NCBI RefSeq assembly: GCF_001761485.1
Contig: NC_090772.1
Location: 372,001-436,000, forward strand
DNA length: 64,000 nucleotides
DNA from: Yarrowia lipolytica
Lineage: Eukaryota > Ascomycota > Dipodascomycetes > Dipodascales
Reading direction: 5' to 3'
The translations under genes were made by a program, and so were the position numbers. Of the stretch, positions 32,017 through 42,381 are shown in pieces (the first letter of the stretch is position 1; the number at the start of each line of letters is the position of its first letter). Under the pieces are notes generated by a model. That model did not search any database and had not been told where the DNA came from. It saw nothing but the letters and a program-made list of their open reading frames with translations.

Positions 32017-33129
32017 GTATGATGTATTTAATTAATTTATAGACTATGCCGAGCCGGAGCAGCACTTGATTGAGTGCGAGCAACTGACTGACTGAGCCTT
32101 CCCCCTTTCTTCTTCCATAGCTTTTATGATATTCTCTTTTCAACATCCGAACACGTAAAATAACAAGTTTGTTTACCGCTAATTTAGCAATTATGGCTGT
32201 GCGAGGACTAGCCAATGCCAAATATGTGCGACAAAACAATCACGAGAATTTATTTGTAGTCGCATCAGAAGAGTTCAAGTGCCTTCCACAGATGGATTAC
32301 TCACTTCTTGCGTGGCACGCGAGCCGCCTGCTGTCTCATTCCACCCCTGACACATTCATATGTTCGACTGGTTATCGTATCGTGATAGATGCCGGCGGTG
32401 CTATGGATCTAGACCACTTTAGTGTCTTGTTAACTCCGCTAATGTCGCATGTTCGGCGTGTTACATTTGCGTTGACTAGCCCAGAGGGGTGTCCTGGCGA
32501 CCCAACAAGCACTGGAGGTCAGCCCTGTCACCGGACATGTCAGCATTCGGCGAGAGAAGTCCATAGTCGACTGTATCGTCATCTGAACTCACAGTGTTTG
32601 GGTCAAGCCATTGAGCTGCCCAAGAATGGCCAAATGGGGAATTTGAAGACTGCTAGAGACGACGCTAGCCCAGGAGAGGGGGATCTATTAGTCCAGCGTA
32701 ATCCGAATGGGGAGGCAGGCGCGTTTTTGGTGTTTGTAGGCTCGGAAATCCAGCTGCGCTCAAATTAGAATGGTATTTAATGCGCAGGCGGTGACAAGCG
32801 TCATGGTGCAGATTGGAGCACCCAGTACCGTGCAAGCGAGGTGGAATTGTTGTAGGGGCAACCAGACTATCCTGTTGGTGGCTGCTTATCGCACGTGGGT
32901 CAAGGAAGCCTAGAATGCCACACAAACGAGAGGTTGATAAAACCTCAGACCGCGAAGGGAAGAAACCAGGAGTTTCCCCATGTCGAGTTTTGGTATCACG
33001 AAGACACGACGAGCCAAGAGTATTATTAACGTCTCCGGAAGTTGCCAATAATTGGTTGGAGTGGCGGTGTGTGTTTTCAGACAATGTGATGCCTAATTAC
33101 ATACGCTTTTTTTTGAAAAACACCCTGGC

Positions 33130-33392
33130 AACCCTAATAGGTTAGATATAGAAGCAATATTGCCAACTCCCTTAAATCTCCTCTGAACGTCCTTGAATCC
33201 TACACTTGCCGTCATACATCACCATTATAATGTCCTCATAAAGAAACCCTAATACACACTTTGCATGCACAAAAGCTGAAAATTCACGTGGTCTCACACC
33301 CTAACCCAAAATTTACGAACTCCTTCGATACATAGAGTTCCAGCCTTGGGCGGTCGAATCGTACAACGCAACCTTGTGCACTGAAGCCCTAA
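33130..33392 (+). promoter_or_regulatory. Cluster of ARCCCTAA (Tbf1/telomere-type) words
   Basis: AACCCTAA at 33130-33137 and 33245-33252, AGCCCTAA at 33385-33392, and a near match CACCCTAACCC at 33297-33307, all in the same orientation. In yeasts ARCCCTAA is the Tbf1 site found at snoRNA and ribosomal-protein promoters, and Yarrowia Tay1 binds related telomeric TTAGGG-type DNA. What these sites serve here is not known. Confidence 0.4.
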
Positions 33393-34101
33393 CCCCAATA
33401 ACGGCTTTTCATCTGGTTACGTTACGTGTTGTAATTGACTCATGCGGGAGATAGATGGAGCTGGGTCTAATATAACGAGAGGGTGCGAGAGAGGGAGTGC
33501 TTATGTATCTCTGTGGGTTGCTGTTTGGCGTCACGTGATCCAAATCCCCTCAGTGCGTCATGGTTCCGAATCATCGTGTGACAGCAGGTGTGGGGTAAGT
33601 AAAGGATTACTAATTTTGTTTAGTCGTAAGTGTATAATCAACAAAATTAGAGATTTGTCAACTATTATTGGGGATATTGAGTATATACTGTAGACGGTGA
33701 TAGTTCAGGTGACAATGTACTATTCCGTTTGTCGGAGTTGCAGACAGTGTTAGTTTGTATAAATAAGACGGAAAGAGATGCATTCTCAAACATTGGTTTT
33801 ACTAGCTTCTGGTACACACTGCAGACGTCATTGCCCAACTTCCAGTGCAAGCAGCCATTTCATTTGGCGTTTGTTAGTGCTATCTCGGATCTTGCTGTCT
33901 AAAGTGTATAATGGCAGGAGCTGTTTTTTCTGCCACGGCAAAACAGCGCAATAGAAGAGAATTTATGGGGTTGGGAAGTCTTTGCCAGATCAATCTAGGG
34001 GGTAGAGCCGAGATGAGGCCAATAAATATGTTGGTGGGCTTCCGACACCACCGTAGAGACGCACAACACAGTGCTATATTGTGATGGTTTTCGTCCTTGG
34101 C

Positions 34102-34120
34102 GGGGGGGGGGGGGGGGGGG
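34102..34120 (+). repeat. Homopolymer run of 19 G
   Basis: An uninterrupted G tract preceded by CTTGGC and followed by AAGTACAG. Its exact length is likely to vary and to be error-prone in sequencing. Confidence 0.8.
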
Positions 34121-34457
34121 AAGTACAGTATATGTACATACATACTTTACAGTAGGTGGACTGATGGCCTATGTGTGAAAAAATGTATCATAACCGAGCC
34201 AATTGCAGTTTACGGATCTTCTGTGGCTTGACAACCGACTGCCGCTCGGCCCAGATCGTAGAGTATCACATTCTCCTTCTGACATAAAGGTTGGTTGAGT
34301 TGCGATCGAACCCGCGGGTCTGAATATGTGTAGTCTCAACGACAGTCCCAACGCTCGCAGTTTGAGTTTCGGCATAACCGGTCTTAGGACTAACTGCGGA
34401 GAGAAGACCAGCGTAGAGTAGCAGTTAGGGCGGCTTAAATAGTGGGCTATCGGGGCT

Positions 34458-34490
34458 CACGTGAGATTGGTCTGGGATCTTGGTCACGTG
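34458..34490. promoter_or_regulatory. Paired CACGTG E-boxes upstream of SPS19
   Basis: CACGTG at 34458-34463 (within CTCACGTGAG) and at 34485-34490, 27 bases apart and about 280-310 bases before the start codon. Confidence 0.5.
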
Positions 34491-34770
34491 GAAAATTTAT
34501 CCAACCCGTCAAAGTCTCTCTTCATTCCCCCCATTCGCTTTTGCACAATCGATCCCACTCCTGTCATCTCTCGCGCCTACCCCCAAATCCACCACCACCT
34601 TCCCCACCTCCATGTGAATCCGGGGTAAGGTTCGGCCGAGGTTCGTTTGGGGTACAAGCCCACATAAGGTTCGCCCGTGTCACAGCATGTATATATCTGT
34701 TCTTGTCCCCATACTTTGACACAGTAACAGACACTTTTAACGTCACCACCGCACATTCCATCTCACCACA

Positions 34771-35649
34771 ATGCCCAACACACTGTCTCCCGATTGGCTC
34801 AAGAAGTCCGTTTTCAAGCCCGACATCTTCAAGGGCAAGGTTGTCTTCGTGACCGGAGGTGCAGGCACCATTTGCCGAGTGCAGACTGAGGCCATGATTC
34901 TGCTGGGTGCTGACGCCGCCATCATCGGACGACGACCCGAGGTTACACAGAAGGCCGCCGACGAGATGGCCCAGCTGCGACCCGGCGCCAAGGTCATTGG
35001 TGTTGGAAACACCGACGTCCGAGAGGTCAAGTCTCTGGTTGCGGCTGCTGAGCGAACCGTCAAGGAGCTCGGCCGAATCGACTTTGTCATCTGTGGTGCT
35101 GCCGGCAACTTCCTGTCCGACTTCAACCACCTGTCTTCCAACGCCTTCAAGTCCGTCATCTCCATCGATCTGCTTGGATCCTACAACACCGTCAAGGCCT
35201 GTTTCCCCGAGCTGCGAAAGAACAAGGGCTCCATCCTCTTTGTCTCCGCCACTCTCCACTACTACGGTATCCCCTTCCAGACCCACGTCTCTGCCGCCAA
35301 GGCCGGTATCGACGCTCTGTCAAACGCCCTGGCCGTCGAGCTCGGACCCCTGGGCATCCGATCCAACTGCATTGCTCCCGGTGCCATTGCCGGAACTGAG
35401 GGTATCGACCGACTTCTCCCCGCAGACATGCGAGAGAAGGCTCTGTCTCTGATCCCCGCCCAGCGATGGGGCCAGACCGAGGACATTGCCAACGGTACCG
35501 TCTACGTCTTCTCCGAGGCCGCCTCTTACGTCTCCGGAACCACCATCGTTGTTGATGGTGCCGGATGGCACACCTCCAACGGTGCTGCCAACAACGCCGT
35601 TTACCCCCAGATGCTCATTGCCCAGGGTAACGACACCCCCAAGCTCTAA
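34771..35649 (+). CDS. SPS19: Peroxisomal 2,4-dienoyl-CoA reductase (Sps19-like SDR)
   Basis: A 292-residue SDR-fold enzyme that reduces 2,4-dienoyl-CoA to 3-enoyl-CoA with NADPH, letting polyunsaturated fatty acids with even-position double bonds enter beta-oxidation. The cofactor loop is TGGAGTIC (28-35). The family-specific CGAAGNFL replaces NAG at 109-115. Lys177 lies in HVSAAKAGIDALS, the DECR-type active-site segment where the usual SDR Tyr is absent. RWGQTEDIANGTVYVFSEAASYVSGTTIVVDGA closes the fold. The last three residues, PKL, resemble a weak peroxisomal PTS1 (consensus SKL). It converges with the aldehyde dehydrogenase gene 260 bases away. Highly biased codons (GAG, AAG, ATC, GGT) suggest strong expression, fitting an alkane- and fat-degrading yeast. 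Confidence 0.92.
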   Translation: MPNTLSPDWLKKSVFKPDIFKGKVVFVTGGAGTICRVQTEAMILLGADAAIIGRRPEVTQKAADEMAQLRPGAKVIGVGNTDVREVKSLVAAAERTVKELGRIDFVICGAAGNFLSDFNHLSSNAFKSVISIDLLGSYNTVKACFPELRKNKGSILFVSATLHYYGIPFQTHVSAAKAGIDALSNALAVELGPLGIRSNCIAPGAIAGTEGIDRLLPADMREKALSLIPAQRWGQTEDIANGTVYVFSEAASYVSGTTIVVDGAGWHTSNGAANNAVYPQMLIAQGNDTPKL

Positions 35650-35906
35650 GCGCAGTTGTATAAAACACGACATAGTATATTGTATTGATGAAGTTATCAG
35701 TTGACAGTGCAAGTAGATTGGAAGCAAGTAGTGTGCATTGTAGATGCACTGATGAAATAATTTCGTGTCGGGACTAATACGAGTACCGTATGTACGAGTG
35801 CATACAGTAACAGTGGTTCTTTACCGACGCTTTGAGTGTGTACATGTAATAGTGCTTCCTACAGCCTCCGTCTCGCATTCAAATTCGTTCATTCAACTAC
35901 TTGTAG

Positions 35907-37397
35907 TTACTGCAGCTTGGCCTGGTCAAACATGATTCGAACAGCCTTGGTCTGAATATAACTGTCCAGTCCGTCCTTGCCCATCTCCTTACCGAAACCA
36001 CTCTGGTTGAAACCTCCAAAAGGAAGCGAGATGTGAAACGAGTTGTAGGTATTAACCCACACAGTTCCGGCATGGAGGTTCTCTGCCAAATAGTGGGCTC
36101 GAGAAATGTCCTGGGTGTGCACACCCGCAGCCAGGCCGTACTCAGAGTCGTTGGCAAGCTCAATGACCTCCTCAAGAGTCTTGAACTTGGTCACAACGAC
36201 AACGGGGCCAAAGATCTCTTCCTGCACAATCTTCATGTCCTTTTTAACGTCGGTGAAGACAGTGGGCCGGATGAAATAGCCCTTGTCCTTTGCTCGGCAG
36301 CCTCCGGTCAGCAGAGTAGCTCCCTCGGCCTTTCCGGCCTCAATGAAGCTCATGACTCGGTCGAACTGAATCTTGGAGGTCTGGGCCCCCTGGAAGGTCT
36401 GCTGGTCAAAGGGATCGCCCACAACCAATGCCTCAGCTCGCTGTTTGAGAGCAGCAACGACTTCGTGGTAGACTCCCTCCTGAACATAGAGACGAGAGGC
36501 AGCAGCACAGACTTCTCCAGAGTTGAAGAAGATACCAAGAGCAGCCCAGGAGATGGCGTTGGGCAGGTTGGCATCATCAAAGATGATGTTGGGAGACTTT
36601 CCTCCAAGCTCAAGGGAGATCTTCTTCAGGTTGGACAGAGCTGCACCCTTGAGAACCTGCTTGCCGGTAGCAGTCGAGCCTGTGAAAGCCACCTTTCGGA
36701 TCTTGGGGTGGTTAGTCATCAAAGCGCCGACCTTTCCGTAACCTGAAACAATGTTGAGCACGCCTGCGGGAATACCTGCTTCCTGGGCGAGCTTGGCCGC
36801 GTACAGAGCAGACAGAGGAGTAGACTCGGCACTCTTGAGAACCACAGTGTTACCGGTAGCCAGAGCAGGAGCAATCTTCCAGGACCACATGACCAAGGGG
36901 AAGTTCCAGGGAATGATTTGTCCACAAACTCCAATGGGCTCCTTTCGAGTGTAGGAAAAGTGTCCATCGTTACCATGGATAACGTCTCCGTAGATCTTGT
37001 CAGCATATCCTGCATAAAATCGAATGACCTTGACAACCAGAGCAACATCACCCTTGGCATGGGCGTACACCTTACCGTTGTCAGTCGTTTCAATCGCAGC
37101 GATGATATCGAGGTCTCGCTCAATGAGGTCCGCCAGCTTGAATAGAGCCGCACCTCGAGCACTGGGAGCAGTCTTGAAACCCCAGGTCTTGAAAGCAGCA
37201 GCAGCAGCGTCAACAGCAGCATTCACATCTTCCTCATCTGCCTCAGAAACGGAACAAATCACTTCCTCGGTGGTAGGGTTGATGGTTTCAAACGTTTTGC
37301 CAGACTTCGCGGCAACGAATTCGCCGTTAATGAAAAGGCCAGTGGGCTGATCGACCTCAAGGCCGTTGGCTAGGGTAAGTTTGCTGAAAAGAGACAT
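35907..37397 (-). CDS. NAD(P)-dependent aldehyde dehydrogenase
   Basis: A 496-residue class-1/2-type aldehyde dehydrogenase that oxidises aldehydes to acids. The PWNFP cofactor loop is at 163-167, FTGST at 238-242, the general base Glu263 in [10 protein letters not shown], and the nucleophile Cys297 in [21 protein letters not shown] and the C-terminal [17 protein letters not shown] segment are in place, so all catalytic residues are present. There is no clear mitochondrial presequence ([16 protein letters not shown]) and no PTS1, suggesting a cytosolic Ald6-like enzyme, though a short presequence cannot be excluded. Physiological roles could be acetate production or oxidation of alkane-derived aldehydes. 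A TATA element and two CACGTG sites lie upstream. Confidence 0.93.
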   Translation of the reverse strand: MSLFSKLTLANGLEVDQPTGLFINGEFVAAKSGKTFETINPTTEEVICSVSEADEEDVNAAVDAAAAAFKTWGFKTAPSARGAALFKLADLIERDLDIIAAIETTDNGKVYAHAKGDVALVVKVIRFYAGYADKIYGDVIHGNDGHFSYTRKEPIGVCGQIIPWNFPLVMWSWKIAPALATGNTVVLKSAESTPLSALYAAKLAQEAGIPAGVLNIVSGYGKVGALMTNHPKIRKVAFTGSTATGKQVLKGAALSNLKKISLELGGKSPNIIFDDANLPNAISWAALGIFFNSGEVCAAASRLYVQEGVYHEVVAALKQRAEALVVGDPFDQQTFQGAQTSKIQFDRVMSFIEAGKAEGATLLTGGCRAKDKGYFIRPTVFTDVKKDMKIVQEEIFGPVVVVTKFKTLEEVIELANDSEYGLAAGVHTQDISRAHYLAENLHAGTVWVNTYNSFHISLPFGGFNQSGFGKEMGKDGLDSYIQTKAVRIMFDQAKLQ

Positions 37398-37431
37398 GGT
37401 TGGGGGCCAGACTGTCCGGGGAAGACGTCAG

Positions 37432-37439
37432 CTTATATA
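37432..37439 (-). promoter_or_regulatory. TATA element of the aldehyde dehydrogenase gene
   Basis: TATATAAG on the minus strand, about 35-42 bases before the start codon at 37397. Confidence 0.6.
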
Positions 37440-37578
37440 CACTAGTGATTAGTGATGTTGTGTGGTTATCAAGAACATGGATTGAATGGTCAGAAATTAG
37501 AAACAATTGCTGTAGACTCAGTACAACCGCAATTGATATGGAATAAAAGCAGTTTCACAATACAAGGACCTATAAGAT

Positions 37579-37610
37579 CACGTGACGTTTTTTTTTCAAC
37601 CTCCCACGTG
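37579..37610. promoter_or_regulatory. Paired CACGTG E-boxes upstream of the aldehyde dehydrogenase
   Basis: CACGTG at 37579-37584 (TCACGTGA) and at 37605-37610, 26 bases apart, with a T8 run between them. They lie about 180-213 bases upstream of the start codon. The spacing is almost the same as in the SPS19 promoter. Confidence 0.5.
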
Positions 37611-39733
37611 ACTGATTCCAGAATGTTGATGGGGTTTTGTCATGACCCCGCTTCGGCCGAAAGCTTATATCACTTAAGCGAGAGCTTAATGGCCGTACTA
37701 TTTTGGATCTTGTGAATATTCTTCCTGGGCTATTTTCCATTCAAAAACAGATGCATATAGGAATGAAGTGATTTTTAATACTACTGAACTGGTCATGTTA
37801 TTATTCATGACCGTATAGCTCCACTCATATATGTTGTTTACACATTTTTCATCTCCACCACTCAGTCGCCCTTATATTAAACTCAATAGAGATGAGTGTG
37901 TGCCTGTCTCTCACACGGACACGGCTTGCCCCTCTCAACTCTACCGTCTCCGCTTTAGCATAATACCCCATTTAGACTGCCTTTAATGTGATTGAGACTT
38001 GGTGGTCGAAGTGACAATGTAAATGAAGGTGCAAGCACACACATTCAGATGTAGGAGAAGCCTTACAGTGTAGGTACTGATCTACAGTGGGAGGAAGATA
38101 ACAATGATGATCCCACAATCCCGTAATTTGACCGGGTAGCTGAAAAATTCAACCGCCAAGAAGTACGTTTAGTTCTGTCGTCTGCCAAGACGTCACCAGT
38201 GAATCAAAGCCTGGGGTCTATGCGAATTGCACCTTCCGCGTTCTGCAGCTGGGGATGCATACTAAGACCGACCTGGTTGTGGTGTATACAGGTGACTTGG
38301 TTCCAGGAAGAACAAATTCACACAGCAATCGATGGAACAAATAGACAGCGCTGTATTTTGGTCTTTGTGAGTTGGTGAAAGTTCTCAGATGTTACATGTA
38401 ACTCGAACCCCAGCAAACTGTGTAGACTACAAGTAGCCCACGCATTAGAAGCTACAATATGTACGAACAGACCACAGTAGCAATGCAGCAATTGATGTGG
38501 AAGTTTTATGTGGTGGCTTTGGCACTAATTATGATCCCCAGAGGCTACTGGACCCCGGATATCCGAGAAAATTGGACTGTAGCCGCGCCAGAGAGAGATG
38601 CTGAGATCAACATTGTAGTCAACAGTTTTGTTGATCTAAGGCGTTAGTGCTCGGACCGGAACACTACTCTGATAAATAAGTTCCCGACTGGTCCCAAGTA
38701 TTGACTACGGAACAGCCCGACCGGTCCCATACGGCTGACATGAACTGCTGCAGACATATTTGTACCGCCAGGAACGCAAAACAAGAGACAATCTGATAGA
38801 TATCTAGACAATCCCCCACAATAGAGAATTGTTTGAGAAAAACCATATCGTATCACATACTGTACGAGTACTCATACAAATCAATTCTATTCCGGGCTGT
38901 TCTGTGCCATACTGATTGACACGAGAATGCAAAGACGCGTAACGACAGTAAGTAAAGCAAAGGCCTGTTGTTTCTGAAGGGGATCATACTCTCTGTCAAC
39001 TACGCAGTTCAAATATTTCAAGTACACTCGCAACCTGTAGGGAACCACCCGGCTTCTAGCAGCCGATATTAGCCTCCTCCTATTGGGAATTCAAACGATC
39101 TGATTATTATGGGCCTTGCGAAGCAGACCCCCTTAAGTCTTATATACACGGGATCTGGTTTTGGTAGTTTCACCAAATATGTCTCCCTCAGGTCGTCTAA
39201 TTCCCTCCAACATTTTTTTCGTTCATTTTTGTTTTACATCACGGCTTTTCTTTTTCGTTTAAACATCTCAATTTAGGTTGGTGTGTGGCACTTGAGAAAA
39301 AAGTGTATTGGAGGATATAACTTGTGCTGTAGGAGCTGAATAAATACCGGAAGACTTTCAAAAGGTAGCGGGACCAATTAGTACCCTACTGAAGCTCATT
39401 CAGTCGCCTCTACCCCTCTGTCACCCTCACATTTTACCTCCCTTACCGGCAGATTTACCCGGTCTCATTGAACCTTAACCTAAATATCTGCATACACTGC
39501 AGACCTCCTGTGTTATAAACCTCTATTGTGTCTGAGAGGTCATATCGCAATCAACACCAGAGAAGGGAGATAAAAGGCGCTTGGACTGTCCTGGGCATCA
39601 AACCAAGCAGAGACACAAACCGCAACACAAACTCATCAGGACACAGACACAAATCGACGGGTGAAACAACACAACACGCAACCCACAAAACCTCACGGAA
39701 ACAATACGAAGGAACACAACACACTTACACAAG

Positions 39734-40573
39734 ATGGCCAAGAAAACCACCCGAAGAAGCCGACAAATGACGGATTACCAGTCGCTCACCACGCGCCGAT
39801 TTCACTCCAACCGTGGTCAGCATCTCATCAAATACATCGAAAGCATCCAGGGCAAAATCGCCGCAGTGGAGGAGGAAACAGACGTGGATCTGTTGGAAGA
39901 GCTGGAAGATCTTGCAGAAACCAGAGACATCAACCTAGTGAGCCTCAAGTTTAACCAGGAGTACCGGATCTCTCGGGTTCAGGCCGATGAATCTCGTGAC
40001 CTTGAGTCTCTGCGGGTCAACCATGAAATCAAAACCAAGAGTTTGCAGTCTCGTTTTCTGAACCATCTAGAGATTCAAAACAAGAAGCTGTCGTCAGAGA
40101 TTCGAGAGTTGACAGACATTTCCAATGACCGGGCAAGCCTGGGCTTTCTCAAGGGTTTCAGTCATGTGATGGTGAAGCAGGAGGATGGAGAGGGAGGGTC
40201 TCGGGATGGAAGCACCCCCCACTCCGGAGAAGAGTCCGGAGAAGAGTCCGGAAGCACCGGGCGACGTTCCGGACGGGTCAGAGGAGCGGGTTTGCTGGCT
40301 CGAGTGTCCCGGGAGACTCGAGAGACCCCAAATTCGCATCGAGACTCAGACTCAGACAGGTTCGACATGCTCGGCATTGTCTGGACGGATTCTGACAAAG
40401 CAGCTCTTTCGGGGTCCGAACGAACCGGACGACGAGGTAGAGGCGAGGACAGTGATCATGTCGACGGCCACGTTGGGCGAGGCCACAAGGGCAAGGAGAG
40501 TGCTGTTGCTGGTCTGACCCAAGTTAAGCCTGCCGAAGCTATGGCTGACTTGCAAGAGATGCGGCGACACTAA
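39734..40573 (+). CDS. SDS3: Sds3-like subunit of the Rpd3L/Sin3 histone deacetylase complex
   Basis: A 279-residue protein. Residues ~20-135 are charged coiled coil. The segment ELEDLAETRDINLVSLKF plus NQEYRISR follows the yeast Sds3 core (LEEERDLELVRLRLFEEYRVSR as I recall it), with similar helices before and after. The N-terminus is basic (AKKTTRRSRQ). The C-terminal half is disordered, with a repeated SGEESGEESGS motif and many Arg-Gly and Ser-Asp pairs. Sds3 joins the coiled-coil scaffold of the Sin3-Rpd3 large complex and is needed for deacetylase activity and gene silencing in the nucleus. The match rests on about 60 residues recalled from memory, so the family call is likely but not certain. 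The CA-rich leader before the ATG is typical of a yeast 5' leader. Confidence 0.7.
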   Translation: MAKKTTRRSRQMTDYQSLTTRRFHSNRGQHLIKYIESIQGKIAAVEEETDVDLLEELEDLAETRDINLVSLKFNQEYRISRVQADESRDLESLRVNHEIKTKSLQSRFLNHLEIQNKKLSSEIRELTDISNDRASLGFLKGFSHVMVKQEDGEGGSRDGSTPHSGEESGEESGSTGRRSGRVRGAGLLARVSRETRETPNSHRDSDSDRFDMLGIVWTDSDKAALSGSERTGRRGRGEDSDHVDGHVGRGHKGKESAVAGLTQVKPAEAMADLQEMRRH

Positions 40574-41379
40574 GAGAGTGAGGAAAAAAGAGAAACGAGA
40601 TCTCTGTCAAAAGATGGTTTAAAATGACACAGCAATGAACAGTGTCTCCGACCCTCTCCTATGCATGGACAAGAGTGTGACTGGATTGGAAGATGATGAG
40701 GGTGTAACCGATGATGAGGGGAAAATAGTGATAAATTATTGAGTAACAAGGAGTTTTGGTTGTTGAGCGTGTTATTTGGGTACAGTTGATGATCTGAAAT
40801 TCCTAGATATGGAAGGTATGGTAGGTTCACAGTCATATCCCCATCATGAAGCAATTCTGTCATACTGACCCTCAGACTATACATGATAGCAAGTAACTAC
40901 TTGTTGTTTTTTTCGTATTTACAAAATTTGTAATTGTTTCTTTTCGCGTACAGGCTGTGTCTTGTAGCTACAGTATTGTTCGACCGTATACTACTATAGT
41001 ACATCCTCTACCTGGTACACACTGTAGCTTACGCTACAACATATATAGACCGAGTCATACTACAGAGCTACTGCTCAAATATTGACATGATATCGCGGTG
41101 TCTCTCTATCTTTTCTCAGTATCGCAGTAGGGCACGCTACACTGGTATCTACACACCATTGCTCTTTTGTAGTCATTCATTCATATATACACCTTTTTTT
41201 CCAGCATGCTGCTGCGCTTTGTATTAGCCATCATCATACTACCACCAGTCATGGCTGGTATAGCTGTGTTACGATCAAACCGGTTGCTGTTGAATCAACC
41301 TGTTTGAGAGACTAGCCTGAGAGCCGTACACTCAAAGCCTAGTCTAATGGACGAGCAAGACGTTAAAGACAACTTGCTG
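40574..41379. other. Intergenic region between convergent genes
   Basis: About 800 bases between the 3' ends of the Sds3-like gene and URE2. Contains a possible 33-codon ORF (41206-41307) and several CTGTAGCTTACGCTACA-like short palindromic words. No other feature is visible. Confidence 0.45.
41206..41307 (+). CDS. Possible 33-residue single-pass membrane microprotein
   Basis: A short ORF starting MLLRFVLAIIILPPVMAGIAV: a hydrophobic stretch of about 20 residues followed by a positively charged tail (LRSNRLLLNQPV). That is the shape of small mitochondrial or ER membrane peptides. A TATATA word lies about 20 bases upstream, too close for a standard yeast promoter. It ends 72 bases from the stop codon of URE2 on the other strand. 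I do not recognise a family, and it could be chance. Confidence 0.2.
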   Translation: MLLRFVLAIIILPPVMAGIAVLRSNRLLLNQPV

Positions 41380-42381
41380 TTAAACATTATCCTGTCCCTT
41401 AAGTGCCCGAATGACGGCCGGACGGCCCATCATGAACCTCGTCCATTTGTACACCTCCGGTAGCTCTCCCTTGAGATCGATTCCGATTCTATCCACCACG
41501 TTATTCCAGGTGACAAACGCCAGATCGGCAATCGTCATGCGGTTTCCGACTAGCCACACGGGCTCGTCAAAGTATTTCGACTCGGACAATGCCGACGTAC
41601 CCAGGGCAAAGCTCTCGTCGTCCATCTCCAGAATCAGCTGCTCCCGCTTTTCGGCCAGCCGCATCTCCACCACTCCATAGATACGTCGCACCTCGTTGGT
41701 GTACCGTTCAATTGCCGATGGAATGAGTTCGGGGTGGAAGTATCGGAAATGCAGGGCCTGTCCCACCATGGGGGCGTGGCCGGAGGTTTGGAAGAAGAGC
41801 CACGAGTTAATTTGTGACTGTTCAATCACATCTTCGGACCACAAGGGACAGTCTGGGCCGGCCTTCTGGCACAGATATATAAGTATCGCGCCAGACTCCC
41901 ACACACTGACATGCTCATTGTCGTGGTCAATGATAGAAGGCACTCGGGCGTTGGGATTGACCGAAATGTAGGCAGGGGATCGCTGCTCATTCTTCTTAAA
42001 GTCCAGGAAGACGGTGCGGTACTTGAGGCCCAGCTCGCTCAGAACCACAGCGATTTTAAAGCCGTTGGGTGCTGACCGATGGCTGAAAAGCGTGATGCCG
42101 TCGTCCGGGTAGTTGAGCTTGTACTGTGCGATTTTGTCCAGTTCCTCCATGGGGATTTGCTGCATCTGCGGGATAGCATGCCGCGGGGCAGACACGCTCA
42201 TGCTGATGTCGTCATCCTGCTGCTGCTGCTGATGCTGCTGTTGCTGGTACTGGGACATGGGCTGGCCTCCGTACGCCTGTTGCTGCTGCTGTTGGTTTTG
42301 TGGCACGTAATCGTCGCCATTGTGTAGAGAGATGCTGGCCAGAGCCGACGACAGATTCGACAGTTTGCGGGGCTGGTCCAT
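41380..42381 (-). CDS. URE2: Ure2-like nitrogen regulator (GST fold)
   Basis: A 333-residue protein. Residues 1-75 are a Gln-rich low-complexity region (QNQQQQQQAYGG, YQQQQHQQQQQ). A glutathione-S-transferase-like domain fills ~94-325. The segments TLFSHRSAPNGFKIAVVLSE, VSVNPNARVPSIIDH (with local change), SWLFFQTSGHAPMVGQALHF and ADLAFVTWNNVVDRIGI are almost the same as in S. cerevisiae Ure2. Ure2 binds GATA factors such as Gln3 in the cytoplasm when good nitrogen is present, and has glutathione peroxidase activity. In S. cerevisiae the N-terminal region is Asn-rich and forms the [URE3] prion; here it is Gln- not Asn-rich and shorter. The start at 42381 was chosen because it gives MDQPRKLSNLSSALASISL; an extra 28 in-frame upstream residues look like leader. 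Confidence 0.95.
   Translation of the reverse strand: MDQPRKLSNLSSALASISLHNGDDYVPQNQQQQQQAYGGQPMSQYQQQQHQQQQQDDDISMSVSAPRHAIPQMQQIPMEELDKIAQYKLNYPDDGITLFSHRSAPNGFKIAVVLSELGLKYRTVFLDFKKNEQRSPAYISVNPNARVPSIIDHDNEHVSVWESGAILIYLCQKAGPDCPLWSEDVIEQSQINSWLFFQTSGHAPMVGQALHFRYFHPELIPSAIERYTNEVRRIYGVVEMRLAEKREQLILEMDDESFALGTSALSESKYFDEPVWLVGNRMTIADLAFVTWNNVVDRIGIDLKGELPEVYKWTRFMMGRPAVIRALKGQDNV

Larger units (their letters stand above)
32017..34770. other. 2.75 kb gene-poor stretch
   Basis: Holds a 199-residue chance frame (32169-32768), a cluster of ARCCCTAA words (33130-33392), a G19 run (34102-34120), a tRNA-like relic (34292-34379) and the SPS19 promoter with two E-boxes (34458-34490). No protein gene is supported. 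Confidence 0.45.
37398..39733. other. Intergenic region between divergent genes
   Basis: About 2.3 kb between the aldehyde dehydrogenase (-) and the Sds3-like gene (+). Apart from the ALD promoter sites listed separately and a CA-rich leader before 39734, I see no gene; frames are all short. Confidence 0.45.

Noticed and set aside
32169-32768. 199-residue plus-strand ORF
   Set aside because: No recognisable motif, no promoter-like leader and a non-ATG-like start context; its length is compatible with chance in 64 kb.
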